Shown here in pieces: positions 1-7,478 of a stretch of DNA of 64,000 bases. Every line of letters starts with the position of its first letter. Position 1 is the first letter of the stretch. The notes under the pieces are model-generated. The model worked only from the letters and a program-made list of their open reading frames with translations, made no database searches and was not told where the DNA came from. This stretch comes from Desulfobacula sp. (GTDB taxonomy: Bacteria; Desulfobacterota; Desulfobacteria; Desulfobacterales; Desulfobacteraceae): positions 1 through 64,000 of the forward strand of contig NZ_JAUWQB010000001.1 of the NCBI RefSeq assembly GCF_030611305.1, given 5' to 3'. The translations under genes and the position numbers were made by a program.

Positions 1-16
1 TTAAAAATCGACTCAT
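1..16 (-). CDS. 5' end of a gene running off the left edge
   Basis: An ATG at 16-14 read on the minus strand is preceded by a good ribosome binding site (AAGGAG at 28-23, six-base spacing). Only five codons (M-S-R-F-L) lie inside the window, so the product cannot be named. The call rests on the start signal and on the structured upstream region at 9-122, which fits a 5' leader. If no open frame continues leftwards the call falls. Confidence 0.35.
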
Positions 17-122
17 TCGTTACTCCTTGATCATTAAGTTGTGGGGACAACTCGATCATAGAGTAACATGAGTCGTACAGATGGCAAAGCCTCTGCACTC
101 TGACCTGGCCCTGAGGGCCAGG
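9..122 (-). promoter_or_regulatory. Structured 5' leader with three hairpins
   Basis: Three hairpins follow one another. The first is 104-111 with 115-122 (8 bp, three-base loop). The second is 76-85 with 89-97 and contains a pair that is G.U only on the minus strand and A.C on the plus strand. The third is a long interrupted stem in which 9-16 pairs with 68-75, 19-25 with 61-67, 28-32 with 54-58 and 38-42 with 47-51, with a GGGG loop on the plus strand. On the minus strand the last stem covers the start codon and part of the Shine-Dalgarno of the left-edge gene, so a translational switch is plausible. I do not recognise the riboswitch class. A possible sigma-70 promoter (TTGTGA, about 16-17 bp, TATAAA) lies upstream near 145-172 on the minus strand. 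Confidence 0.4.
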
Positions 123-220
123 GTTTTCACATTAGACTAAAGAATATTTTATAAAAATTTTTTTCGAAATCACAACAACCAGGCAAATTTAGCAAAATTG
201 ATGATTTTAATTGAAAGGGT

Positions 221-236
221 TGGCATCAAGTATGCA
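221..236 (+). promoter_or_regulatory. Candidate sigma-54 promoter
   Basis: TGGCATCAAGTATGCA has the invariant GG (222-223) and GC (234-235) exactly ten bases apart, with a full TGGCA at -24 and one mismatch (ATGC for TTGC) at -12. Start of transcription would fall near 246-248. No protein gene follows it; a strong terminator does, at 311-354. Confidence 0.55.
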
Positions 237-246
237 ATAGTGTTTT

Positions 247-354
247 TCAGTTATCAGATAAAGTATGCATTTACTTACCTCCAGAATCTGAATAACCACC
301 TCACCGTCATCCGGGGCAGCTTAAATACCGCCAGTAGCTGCCCCGGATTTTTTT
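247..354 (+). ncRNA. Candidate sigma-54-dependent small RNA
   Basis: This stretch lies between a sigma-54-type promoter and a factor-independent terminator and holds no credible reading frame. The terminator is an 11-bp perfect stem (311-321 with 336-346) followed by seven T, oriented for the plus strand only. The predicted RNA is about 108 nt. Its unpaired 5' part contains TTACCTCC and CACCTC, which resemble anti-Shine-Dalgarno sequences; TTACCTCC is an exact complement of the ribosome binding site in front of the LivK-like gene starting at 28981. It lies just beyond the 3' end of the convergent sigma-54 activator. RNA, function and targets are inferred. Confidence 0.5.
311..354 (+). terminator. 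Strong intrinsic terminator of the candidate sRNA
   Basis: CCGGGGCAGCT at 311-321 pairs with AGCTGCCCCGG at 336-346 across a 14-base loop, and ATTTTTTT follows. There is no T-run on the other strand, so it serves plus-strand transcription. No plus-strand protein gene precedes it. Between here and the next gene end at 569 (355-568) I see nothing but AT-rich sequence. Confidence 0.75.
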
Positions 355-568
355 GCAAAAACTCGATTAATCATATTGTAAATCTATTAATTGCCATTAC
401 ATATAATTAACAAATAGTTAATGTTATCCATACACTTTTTTATATTGTTATTGGTTTTAAAATCTATTTTGTTCTATAAAATTAAATGGTTACGAACTGC
501 TTTTTTATATTTACTATAATGGCACAGTGGGAAAGAATTTTTGAAAAAAAGAAAGATTCCCTTATGGG

Positions 569-1972
569 TTAAGGCTGAAGTGGTATATCCCACTTTTTCA
601 TGTATTTCCAGATAGATGCCCGGCTCAATCTCACACGTCTGGCCACTTCAGCCTTATTCCATTTACTGTCATGGAGAAGTTCAATCAATTTTTTCCTGGT
701 CAAAGGAGAAATATGTTGACTTGGTTTTTTATTATCAAAAGCGCTTTTTTGTGCAACAGGCTTTGAAATTATAGTTGGTTCCCTGATTTCAATGGGAAGG
801 TCTGCCAGGTCAATTTGCCTGTTGGAACATAAAACAAAAGCATGTTCGATGGCATTGGCCAGCTCTCTTATATTACCCGGCCATGCATAATCCATAAACG
901 CTTTTAAAGCTGTTTTTGCAATTCCTTTTACTTTAGCCGGTTTTTTATTGTTTGTTTTAATGAAGTGGTTGACAAGAAGAGGGATGTCTTCTTTCCTGTT
1001 TCTCAAGGGTGGCAGATAAATGGGAAAGACTTTAAGCCGGTAATAAAGATCCTCTCTAAAGTGTCCGGCATCTACCCGGGATTTAAGATCTTTGTTTGTG
1101 GCAGTGATGATGCGGATATCAATTTTGCGTTTTCTGGATTCACCCACCCGTTCTATCTCTTTCTGCTGCAGCACCCGAAGCAGCTTTACCTGTATATAAG
1201 GGGTTATTTCGCCTATTTCGTCTAAAAAGATAGTACCGCCGTCTGCCTGTTCAAATCGCCCGATACGGTCCTGGATGGCACCGGTAAAGGCACCCCTTAC
1301 ATGACCGAAAAGCTCACTTTCAAGCAGTGATTCCGAAAGGGCACTGCAATTTATGGTTATCAAGGGCTTATCTCTTCGTTCTCCGATGGAATGAATCGCA
1401 CCTGCAACAAGCTCTTTTCCGGTTCCGCTTTCTCCCAGAATGAGTATGGTTGCATCACTTGCTGCCGAGGCTTTGATAAAGGTAAATACGTTTTGCATGA
1501 CCTGACTTTTTGCAATAATACCTCCCAGACGATTTAATTCTCCAAGACGGCGAGTGGCTTCTTCCATTTTTACCCGGGCATTTCTCAGTTCTGTTAAATC
1601 TGTAACCACTTCAACAATTCCAATGATTTTATTTTGCTTGTTTTTTATCACCCTGGCATTCTTAGTTACAGAGAGGGCGTGTCCTTCTTTATGGCTCAAT
1701 AAACATTCTGTGGGTTCCACCTTTCCGTGTTTTAAAATACCACAATCCTTTATGTCTGTTGGGCAATCTTTATCAAAACACTGATTGAAGTTCAGAATTT
1801 TACAGGTCTGTCCCTTTATTTCGTTGGCTGAATAACCGGTTATTTTTTCCATGGCCGGATTCCAGGCAATGATCGTTCCGTGGGTATCAAGCACAAAAAT
1901 ACCGTCACCAATGGATTCAAGCAGTAATTTGACAAACTCATTGTTTTGTATTTCAAATTCTATGTCTTTCAT
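569..1972 (-). CDS. Sigma-54-dependent transcriptional activator with Cys-rich PAS domain
   Basis: A 467-residue bacterial enhancer-binding protein. An N-terminal PAS domain (about residues 12-130) carries five cysteines (C57, C65, C70, C77, C90). The AAA+ domain has Walker A GESGTGKE at about 180, the sigma-54-contacting GAFTGA loop at about 227 and Walker B GGTIFLDE at about 245. A Fis-type helix-turn-helix ends the protein. I chose the ATG at 1972 because AAGGA sits just upstream; a longer frame from a GTG at 2017 would put an 18-bp palindrome inside the coding sequence. There is no receiver domain, so activity is probably set by a ligand, metal or redox change at the PAS cysteines. The divergent operon at 2258-5029 has a sigma-54-type promoter and is the likely target. 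It is a paralogue of the activator at 22508-23917. Confidence 0.93.
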   Translation of the reverse strand: MKDIEFEIQNNEFVKLLLESIGDGIFVLDTHGTIIAWNPAMEKITGYSANEIKGQTCKILNFNQCFDKDCPTDIKDCGILKHGKVEPTECLLSHKEGHALSVTKNARVIKNKQNKIIGIVEVVTDLTELRNARVKMEEATRRLGELNRLGGIIAKSQVMQNVFTFIKASAASDATILILGESGTGKELVAGAIHSIGERRDKPLITINCSALSESLLESELFGHVRGAFTGAIQDRIGRFEQADGGTIFLDEIGEITPYIQVKLLRVLQQKEIERVGESRKRKIDIRIITATNKDLKSRVDAGHFREDLYYRLKVFPIYLPPLRNRKEDIPLLVNHFIKTNNKKPAKVKGIAKTALKAFMDYAWPGNIRELANAIEHAFVLCSNRQIDLADLPIEIREPTIISKPVAQKSAFDNKKPSQHISPLTRKKLIELLHDSKWNKAEVARRVRLSRASIWKYMKKWDIPLQP

Positions 1973-1997
1973 AAAGGAATCCTTTTTATTCGGTCTC

Positions 1998-2015
1998 GGC
2001 GCCACTAGTGGCGCC
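1998..2015. promoter_or_regulatory. 18-bp perfect palindrome, probable activator-binding site
   Basis: GGCGCCACTAGTGGCGCC is a perfect palindrome and unusually GC-rich for this region. It lies about 145 bp upstream of the sigma-54-type promoter at 2158-2173 and just upstream of the activator's own start. That is the usual distance for an enhancer site bound by a sigma-54 activator. Binding by the 569-1972 product is inferred. Confidence 0.5.
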
Positions 2016-2157
2016 ACTTTGTCTGGGTGTCATCATAAGTAACGGGGCAGCCATTTGTCAATACGTAATATTTTTGTGAAAAACACTGGTTAAATATAAG
2101 TTTTTTTATCTGTAATTATAAATGGTTATAAATTTGGAAACGATTTTACCCAATGCC

Positions 2158-2173
2158 TGGCATAGTTGTTGAA
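2158..2173 (+). promoter_or_regulatory. Candidate sigma-54 promoter of the DUF1638 operon
   Basis: TGGCATAGTTGTTGAA has the -24 TGGCA and -12 TTG at sigma-54 spacing, with GA where GC is usual. A nearly identical element, TGGCATACTTTTTGAC, stands in front of the thioredoxin operon (minus strand, 21992-21977), which supports both. The first gene starts at 2258, leaving a leader of about 75 bp. Confidence 0.5.
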
Positions 2174-2257
2174 ATAATAGTTTTTAACTCAGTTTTAGAA
2201 TGCGCATTCGCTGGGAAAGCAAAAATAATAAAAAAATTAATAAAAAGGAGAATGACA

Positions 2258-2572
2258 ATGAGTAAACTTAATAAATATATGATGGTTCATAACAGCCCTG
2301 GAATTAATTGTGACGAAATTCAGGCCAATTGGAGAAAACTGGCTGAAGTTGAAGCCGGCACATGGATAAGAACATATTTCAATGAAGAAAAAGGGGTTCG
2401 TTATTGTATCTGGATGGCACAAAGTGAAGAAGATTTAAAAAATATTTTTACAGAAATCGGCATCAGCTGGGATTCCATTATACAGGTTGAAGAGACTGTT
2501 CCCGATCTTTGGGGCGAAAAGTGGAATGAGCACCTTGAGAAAGACGCCGTGGCTGATACCCTTGGTAACTGA
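2258..2572 (+). CDS. Small DUF4242-like protein
   Basis: A 104-residue soluble protein without signal peptide or membrane segment. The middle part (about residues 45-80: a GVRYCIWMAQSEEDLKNI stretch followed by a strand ending IIQVEE) resembles the DUF4242 ferredoxin-like fold, a family that includes a structurally studied nickel-binding protein; this resemblance is from memory and moderate. I placed the start at 2258 because AAGGAG at 2245-2250 gives a seven-base spacing; frames beginning earlier are poorly supported. It is the first gene behind the sigma-54-type promoter and is followed by an unknown small gene, a DUF1638 gene and a flavin reductase. Its role in that set is unknown. Confidence 0.7.
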   Translation: MSKLNKYMMVHNSPGINCDEIQANWRKLAEVEAGTWIRTYFNEEKGVRYCIWMAQSEEDLKNIFTEIGISWDSIIQVEETVPDLWGEKWNEHLEKDAVADTLGN

Positions 2573-2671
2573 TGTTGAATATATGAAGTGTGGGCAGCAA
2601 TTATTTGTGCCCGCACTTTAACCCATCGATTTTTAAGACAAACCATCGTGCAAAAATAAGGAGACCGGCTT

Positions 2672-2935
2672 ATGTATGCTTTAATTTATGATGATCATAA
2701 CCTGGACCAATCTCAAAAAAAAGTTATCTCAGCTCATGGAACCAGGGATGAATCAGACAAGGCTCTGATACAAAGACAAAACGAACTTGGAAGAAAAGTC
2801 TATGAGTGTAATACTCGCATTGTCTGGACAGATAAAGCTGTGGCTGCTAATGATGTGCTTGAAACAGGCGAATTTGTAACCTGGCATCCCTATGAAGATA
2901 TCCCTGAAGGTGAATTAAACAGTGATTCGGATTAA
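2672..2935 (+). CDS. Small hypothetical protein
   Basis: An 87-residue acidic protein that I do not recognise. It has no signal peptide and no membrane segment. One cysteine sits near the middle (YECNTRIVW), and the C-terminus is rich in Glu, Asp and Ser. A ribosome binding site (AAGGAGA) precedes the ATG at good spacing. It lies 99 bp after the DUF4242-like gene and 22 bp before the DUF1638 gene on the same strand, so it most likely belongs to the same sigma-54-controlled operon. The charge pattern suggests a soluble cytoplasmic protein; no function can be given. Confidence 0.7.
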   Translation: MYALIYDDHNLDQSQKKVISAHGTRDESDKALIQRQNELGRKVYECNTRIVWTDKAVAANDVLETGEFVTWHPYEDIPEGELNSDSD

Positions 2936-2957
2936 TTATGTTATTTAGGAGGTTATC

Positions 2958-3620
2958 GTGGGAGAACAATCATTTAGTGATACTGCAATAGTGGCCTGTG
3001 GAACCATGAGCCCTGAAATGAACCATCTTGTAAAAGAAGGATTTCTTGATACCCGGCATATTTTTTATACAACACCCGGGCTTCACCAGGATATTCCTGA
3101 ACTTGAAACTCAGCTCATAAAATTTATAGAGAAAGCCAAGGCCGTTGCCACTGGTGTGATTGTTGTCTATGGCGGCAAGTATTGCTATGTCAATCCGGAC
3201 AATCCAACCCGGTTAATGCAGACAATTATCGAGGAACAAGGGTTGAAAGTTGTCAGAATTGAGGCCACACACTGCATGGGAATGCTTGCCAGTGATGATG
3301 AGATGAAACAGATAACAAATGAAGTTGCCGGCGGCGAACCGGTCTGGTTTATGACACCGGGCTGGGTTAAATATCGAAAACAGGTGTTCAATGGGTGGGA
3401 TAAAGCCATAGCCAATGAAAATTTTCCGAGACATACAGGGGGTGCTGTTGTTCTTGATGGTATTGGATACCTGGATCAATATATGGATGAAGACCCGGAG
3501 GGATTTCTTGAATATTGTGACTGGATGGGGATTCCCATGCAACCCTATCCCATAACCCTGGACCGGTTTAAGGGTCTGCTTATGGATCAATTGAAAGTAT
3601 TGAAAAATAAAACAATATAA
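2958..3620 (+). CDS. DUF1638 family protein
   Basis: A 220-residue protein matching the DUF1638 family in layout: an N-terminal TAIVACGTMSPEM stretch, VVYGGKYCYVNP near the middle, EATHCMGML and a C-terminal GVVLD/YPITLDR-like part. The family has no established biochemical function. From general knowledge, its members often sit near corrinoid-dependent methyltransferases and RACo/RamA-type reactivators. The start is a GTG with an excellent AGGAGG upstream. Several conserved Cys and His residues (the CGT, YCY and HCMG positions) could bind a metal or cofactor. No methyltransferase or corrinoid protein gene is in the window, although two RACo-like genes are. Third gene of the sigma-54-type operon. 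Confidence 0.85.
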   Translation: MGEQSFSDTAIVACGTMSPEMNHLVKEGFLDTRHIFYTTPGLHQDIPELETQLIKFIEKAKAVATGVIVVYGGKYCYVNPDNPTRLMQTIIEEQGLKVVRIEATHCMGMLASDDEMKQITNEVAGGEPVWFMTPGWVKYRKQVFNGWDKAIANENFPRHTGGAVVLDGIGYLDQYMDEDPEGFLEYCDWMGIPMQPYPITLDRFKGLLMDQLKVLKNKTI

Positions 3621-3688
3621 TTTACCATGCCATTGCATGTACGCCTAATTCTATTTAAAACAGGTATACAAATAAAAACGGAGATCGT

Positions 3689-5029
3689 ATGAAATTTGTG
3701 ATTATCGGTGGTGATGCCGCAGGCATGAGTGCCGCAAGCAGGGCAAAAAGAAAAAATCCGGATATTGATATTATTGTGTTAGAGCAGACCCATGATGTTT
3801 CTTACAGTGCCTGTGGTATGCCCTATAACATTGCTGACCCCCAAAGGGATATGGAAAGGCTTGTTGTAAGAAAGGCTGAAGTGTTTATTGAAAAAAACAA
3901 GATAAATCTTCTGACGGGCCATAGAGTTACGGCCATAGACCATGCAGCCAAAAAAGTATCTGGAATCACGATTGAAGGAGAGCAGTTCAGTTTTGATTAT
4001 GATAAGCTGTTTATTGCAACGGGTGCCTCTCCAGTGATTCCCGACCTGCCGGGATTTGATTTGCCCCAGGTGATGTCCTTAAAAAGCCTTGAGCAGGGCA
4101 AACAGATAAAAGATTATATCCAGCAGAACAGGATCAAAAAAGCGGTAATTATCGGGATGGGATATATAGCGCTTGAAATGTGTGAAGCCTTTGAGAAAAG
4201 AGGTGTAAAAGTGAGTATGGTTAAGCCGGGACCGGTTTTTTTACCCTGGCTGTCCCCCGGCCTCGCAGATGTCATTTACGAGGAGCTGATTCATAAGGGT
4301 GTTGATATCTATTCAGGGCATGCCATTCAGAAAATTGAACCCCTGGGTAATGGTGTTCGGGTTGTATGTACAAATTTGACTTTAGATGCAGATATGGTCC
4401 TTGTGGCAATGGGGGTAAAACCCTGTAGTGGAATGGCAGAAGAAGCCGGTCTTGACCTGGGAATTTCAGATTCCATAGCTGTGGACAGGTATTTAAAAAC
4501 ATCAGATAAAGATATTTATGCGGCAGGAGACTGTGCTGATGCCTATCATATAGTGACGGATCAAAAATGCTGGATTCCTCTGGCATTAATAGCTAACAGG
4601 GCAGGGTGGGCCGTTGCCGATAATGTTACCGGGACTCACACGCGCCTTCAAGGTATTGCCGGGACATCTGTCTTTAAAGTTTTTTCCCTTGAGGTTGCCA
4701 GATCCGGTTTAAATTTTAAAGAGGCGATAGACGCAGGATTTGATCCTGTAGAAAACAGCGTTAAAACAAGATCCCGGGCTCATGGACACCCGGGATCAAC
4801 ACCGATTCATATCAATATGGTTGCAGACAAAAAGACCGGCCGCCTGCTGGGGGCTCAGATGGTGGGAAAAGAAGGAGTCGCCCACAGGATTAATGCTGTT
4901 GCTGTTGCTTTGCACAATAAAATGACGGTTGAGGATTTTTCTCAGACAGATCTGGCCTATGCACCACCTTTTGGACCGGTTTGGGATCCTTTGTTAACTG
5001 CCGCTAACCAGTTGGTAAAGAAAATATAG
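3689..5029 (+). CDS. FAD-dependent CoA-disulfide reductase / NADH oxidase-like protein
   Basis: A 446-residue pyridine nucleotide-disulfide oxidoreductase. The N-terminal FAD fold starts with VIIGGDAAGMSAA. It is followed by SYSACGMPY, whose single cysteine (C42) is the redox residue typical of CoA-disulfide reductases, NADH oxidases and NADH peroxidases. An NAD-binding fold follows (about 150-180, IIGMGYIALEM), then the FAD-binding IYAAGDCAD motif near 275, and a C-terminal dimerisation domain. Length is normal for the family. It would use NAD(P)H to reduce a disulfide, persulfide, peroxide or oxygen; which one cannot be told from sequence. It is the last gene of the sigma-54-type operon and ends 25 bp from the convergent desulfhydrase gene. 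Confidence 0.88.
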   Translation: MKFVIIGGDAAGMSAASRAKRKNPDIDIIVLEQTHDVSYSACGMPYNIADPQRDMERLVVRKAEVFIEKNKINLLTGHRVTAIDHAAKKVSGITIEGEQFSFDYDKLFIATGASPVIPDLPGFDLPQVMSLKSLEQGKQIKDYIQQNRIKKAVIIGMGYIALEMCEAFEKRGVKVSMVKPGPVFLPWLSPGLADVIYEELIHKGVDIYSGHAIQKIEPLGNGVRVVCTNLTLDADMVLVAMGVKPCSGMAEEAGLDLGISDSIAVDRYLKTSDKDIYAAGDCADAYHIVTDQKCWIPLALIANRAGWAVADNVTGTHTRLQGIAGTSVFKVFSLEVARSGLNFKEAIDAGFDPVENSVKTRSRAHGHPGSTPIHINMVADKKTGRLLGAQMVGKEGVAHRINAVAVALHNKMTVEDFSQTDLAYAPPFGPVWDPLLTAANQLVKKI

Positions 5030-5054
5030 TTTTTTACCTCCAAAAAAATTGGGG

Positions 5055-6053
5055 TTATCCAAATGCCCTGTGGCACTGATCTGCCCATGCAAATAACTCA
5101 GGTGTGCCGCCCGTATGCCAGAACAACACTGTTTGGTCGTTTGTGAAATAGCCTTTTTGAATAAGGTCTATAAAACCGCCCATGGCCCGGGCCGTGTACA
5201 CGGGTCCCAAAAGGATTCCTTCATGATGTGCGAGATCTTTGATAGCATTGAATTCCAAATCCCCGGGCATGGCATATCCCGCCCCCAGATAGTCACAGTT
5301 AAGAGAAAAATCCGATTCCGTCATCCGGATATCAGACCCGATTCTTTCAGCAGTGGCATTGGTAATTTGGGTCAGGACAGGCGGAAAAGGATCAGGGCCG
5401 GTCTTGATCTGGTCAATGCTGATTCCCAGGATTTCGCCGTTGAATCCGGTGATTTTTCCCCCCAGAGTCAATCCTGCCTGTGTGCCTCCAGAACTGGTTG
5501 CAAATACAATGGCATCTGGTATAAACCCCATATCATTCATCTGGTTGGCAAGTTCCAGCATGGCACTAACATAGCCTACAGATCCGGTGCTGTTTGAGCC
5601 ACCCACAGGAATCACATAGGGTTTCTTTCCGGCTGTTTCCAATTCGTCCGCCACCTGGAACAGTCTCTCATCCCTATCTTTTCTGTCGCAAAAATGAACC
5701 TTGGCCCCGAAAATTTTATCCAGCAAAAGATTTCCATTGGGGACTTCAGGTTCAGTGCCGTTTAACACCAGATGGCAGTCAAGACCGGCCTTTCTTGCAG
5801 CAGCAGCAGTCAAACGGCAATGATTGGACTGTATCCCGCCGGCAGTGACCAGAGTGTCTTTCTGCTGTTCTAATGCTTCTCCAATGAGAAATTCAAGTTT
5901 CCGGGTTTTATTTCCCCCCATGCCCAGGGAGGTAAGATCATCCCGCTTCATGTAGATAGCAGGCCCTTGATATTTTTTGGTAAGAAAGTCAAGATATTGA
6001 ATTGGAGTTGGAAATTCGGCCAGATGAAATCTGGGCAGGGTATCTAATTTCAT
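5055..6053 (-). CDS. dcyD: D-cysteine desulfhydrase / ACC deaminase family PLP enzyme
   Basis: A 332-residue PLP-dependent fold-type II enzyme. GGNKTRKLEFL near the N-terminus supplies the Schiff-base lysine (about K49), and TAGGIQSNHCR binds substrate and cofactor phosphate. TSSGGTQAGL near 190 is another family block. D-cysteine desulfhydrase (D-cysteine to pyruvate, sulfide and ammonia) is the likeliest activity. ACC deaminase or a related D-amino acid ammonia-lyase is possible, since sequence alone separates these poorly. It is the last gene of a minus-strand operon after a complete polar amino acid ABC transporter; E. coli dcyD is likewise linked to a cystine transporter. The operon suggests uptake and deamination of an amino acid. 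Confidence 0.82.
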   Translation of the reverse strand: MKLDTLPRFHLAEFPTPIQYLDFLTKKYQGPAIYMKRDDLTSLGMGGNKTRKLEFLIGEALEQQKDTLVTAGGIQSNHCRLTAAAARKAGLDCHLVLNGTEPEVPNGNLLLDKIFGAKVHFCDRKDRDERLFQVADELETAGKKPYVIPVGGSNSTGSVGYVSAMLELANQMNDMGFIPDAIVFATSSGGTQAGLTLGGKITGFNGEILGISIDQIKTGPDPFPPVLTQITNATAERIGSDIRMTESDFSLNCDYLGAGYAMPGDLEFNAIKDLAHHEGILLGPVYTARAMGGFIDLIQKGYFTNDQTVLFWHTGGTPELFAWADQCHRAFG

Positions 6054-6071
6054 GGGAATTCCTATTTTATT

Positions 6072-6800
6072 TTAATGGGTCAGAATTTTACTGATAAATT
6101 CTGCAGCACGATCGGTTTTAGGATTGTCAAAAAAATCATCGGGAGTACCGGTTTCAACAATCTTGCCCTCATCCATGAACAATACTCTGTGGGCTACTTT
6201 TTTAGCAAACCCCATTTCATGGGTGACTACACACATGGTCATGCCTTCTGACACCAGGTTAACCATAACATCCAAAACCTCTCCGATCATTTCCGGATCA
6301 AGGGCAGAAGTAGGTTCGTCAAAAAGCATGATCTCAGGAGACATGGTAAGCCCCCTGGCAATGGCCACCCGCTGCTGCTGGCCACCGGACAGTTGGGCAG
6401 GGTAGGCAGAAGATTTTTCGGTCAGTCCAACTTGTTCCAGTTTTTCCAGGGCAATTTTTTCGGCCTCAGATTTGGCAAGTTTTTTTACGTTTACCGGTGC
6501 CAGCATAACGTTCTGTAATACAGTCATATGAGGATACAAATGGAATTGCTGGAACACAAATCCGATCTGAGCCCGCAGTTTGGTCAGGTTGGTATGTTTA
6601 TCATGCACAGGGGTATTGTTAACAATAATTTCGCCTTTTTGTATCTTTTCAAGTCGGTTGATGCATCTGATCAAGGTGGATTTGCCGGAACCGCTTGGGC
6701 CGCAGATAACCAGCACTTCGCCCTTTGATATTTTTAAGTCGATATTGTTCAACACATGGAGCTTGCCAAACCATTTGTTTACATTTTTAAATTCTATCAT
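6072..6800 (-). CDS. Polar amino acid ABC transporter, ATP-binding subunit
   Basis: A 242-residue ATPase of the GlnQ/HisP type. It has Walker [10 protein letters not shown] near 35, the Q-loop in [14 protein letters not shown], the ABC signature [15 protein letters not shown] near 137 and Walker [15 protein letters not shown]. The C-terminus has the family's [17 protein letters not shown] tail. It would power two membrane permeases encoded immediately upstream in the transcript (6824-7477 and 7479-8147). The start has AAAGGA at acceptable spacing. The deaminase gene follows after 18 bp. A decayed copy of the end of such an ATPase lies at 10456-10572. Confidence 0.95.
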   Translation of the reverse strand: MIEFKNVNKWFGKLHVLNNIDLKISKGEVLVICGPSGSGKSTLIRCINRLEKIQKGEIIVNNTPVHDKHTNLTKLRAQIGFVFQQFHLYPHMTVLQNVMLAPVNVKKLAKSEAEKIALEKLEQVGLTEKSSAYPAQLSGGQQQRVAIARGLTMSPEIMLFDEPTSALDPEMIGEVLDVMVNLVSEGMTMCVVTHEMGFAKKVAHRVLFMDEGKIVETGTPDDFFDNPKTDRAAEFISKILTH

Positions 6801-6823
6801 GTTTTACTTGGGTCCTTTTTTTA

Positions 6824-7477
6824 TTAGATTGCCATTTTTCGTTCCAGGTAATTAGACAACAGGATCAGGGGATATGAGATTGAAAAATAGAGGGCTCCGA
6901 CCAGTGAAAATACCATAAGTCCTTCGGGAATTCTGACCACGGTCACCCATCCCACTCGAGTCAGCTCCATGACGCCGATTACCGACACAACGGAAGTGTC
7001 TTTAATCAACAGGACATACTGGCCTACAAGTGGCGGCAAAATTACTTTCATGGCCTGGGGCACGATGACAAGGCGAAGCTGCTGAATCATGGTAAGTCCG
7101 GATGAAGTTGCCGCCTCCCACTGGCCTTTGTGGATGGAATTAATTCCGCCGGCCACAATTTCGCATATAAAGGCTGAGCCCATGATGGCCATGGCCAGAA
7201 GGGCGGCAGGAAACGCATCCAATTGAAGTCCCCAATCCGGCAGGATAAAAAAGATGATAAAAATCTGGACCACAAAGGGTGTGCCTCTTACAAAGGCGAC
7301 ATAGACCCCGACAATGCGTTTTAGAATAATATTATTACTGGATCTGATAACACCCAGGACAAATCCAATTAAAGTACAGGTCACAAGGCTGATAAAAGCA
7401 ATCTTACTGGTCATCCACAGGCCTTTGAGGAAAAAGGGGTAAATCTCCACAAGTCGGCTGAAATAAAATCCCATCAT
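6824..7477 (-). CDS. Polar amino acid ABC transporter permease
   Basis: A 217-residue HisM/GlnP-type inner membrane permease. It has an N-terminal FLKGLWMTSKIAFISLV membrane segment and about five helices in all. The EAATSSGLT / IVPQAMKVILPPL block is the EAA loop that contacts the ATPase. It lies two bases from the other permease gene, and the two would form the heterodimeric channel. A GAGG ribosome binding site supports the first ATG. The substrate cannot be read from the permease. Confidence 0.94.
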   Translation of the reverse strand: MMGFYFSRLVEIYPFFLKGLWMTSKIAFISLVTCTLIGFVLGVIRSSNNIILKRIVGVYVAFVRGTPFVVQIFIIFFILPDWGLQLDAFPAALLAMAIMGSAFICEIVAGGINSIHKGQWEAATSSGLTMIQQLRLVIVPQAMKVILPPLVGQYVLLIKDTSVVSVIGVMELTRVGWVTVVRIPEGLMVFSLVGALYFSISYPLILLSNYLERKMAI

Positions 7478-7478
7478 A

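Noticed and set aside
76-97. Resemblance of GGCAAAGCC to part of the cyclic-di-GMP-I riboswitch
   Set aside because: The other conserved blocks and the overall fold are absent.
104-127. Hairpin plus GTTTT read as a plus-strand terminator
   Set aside because: The T-run is short and a G.U pair in the neighbouring stem fits the minus strand, so I treat the region as a minus-strand leader. A plus-strand terminator remains possible if a gene ends at the left edge.
198-410. A 70-codon plus-strand frame (198-410)
   Set aside because: It runs through a sigma-54-type promoter and the strong terminator at 311-354 and has no ribosome binding site, so I take it as noise.
1973-2017. Upstream GTG start for the first sigma-54 activator
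   Set aside because: It would place the palindrome in coding sequence and lacks a ribosome binding site; the ATG at 1972 has one.
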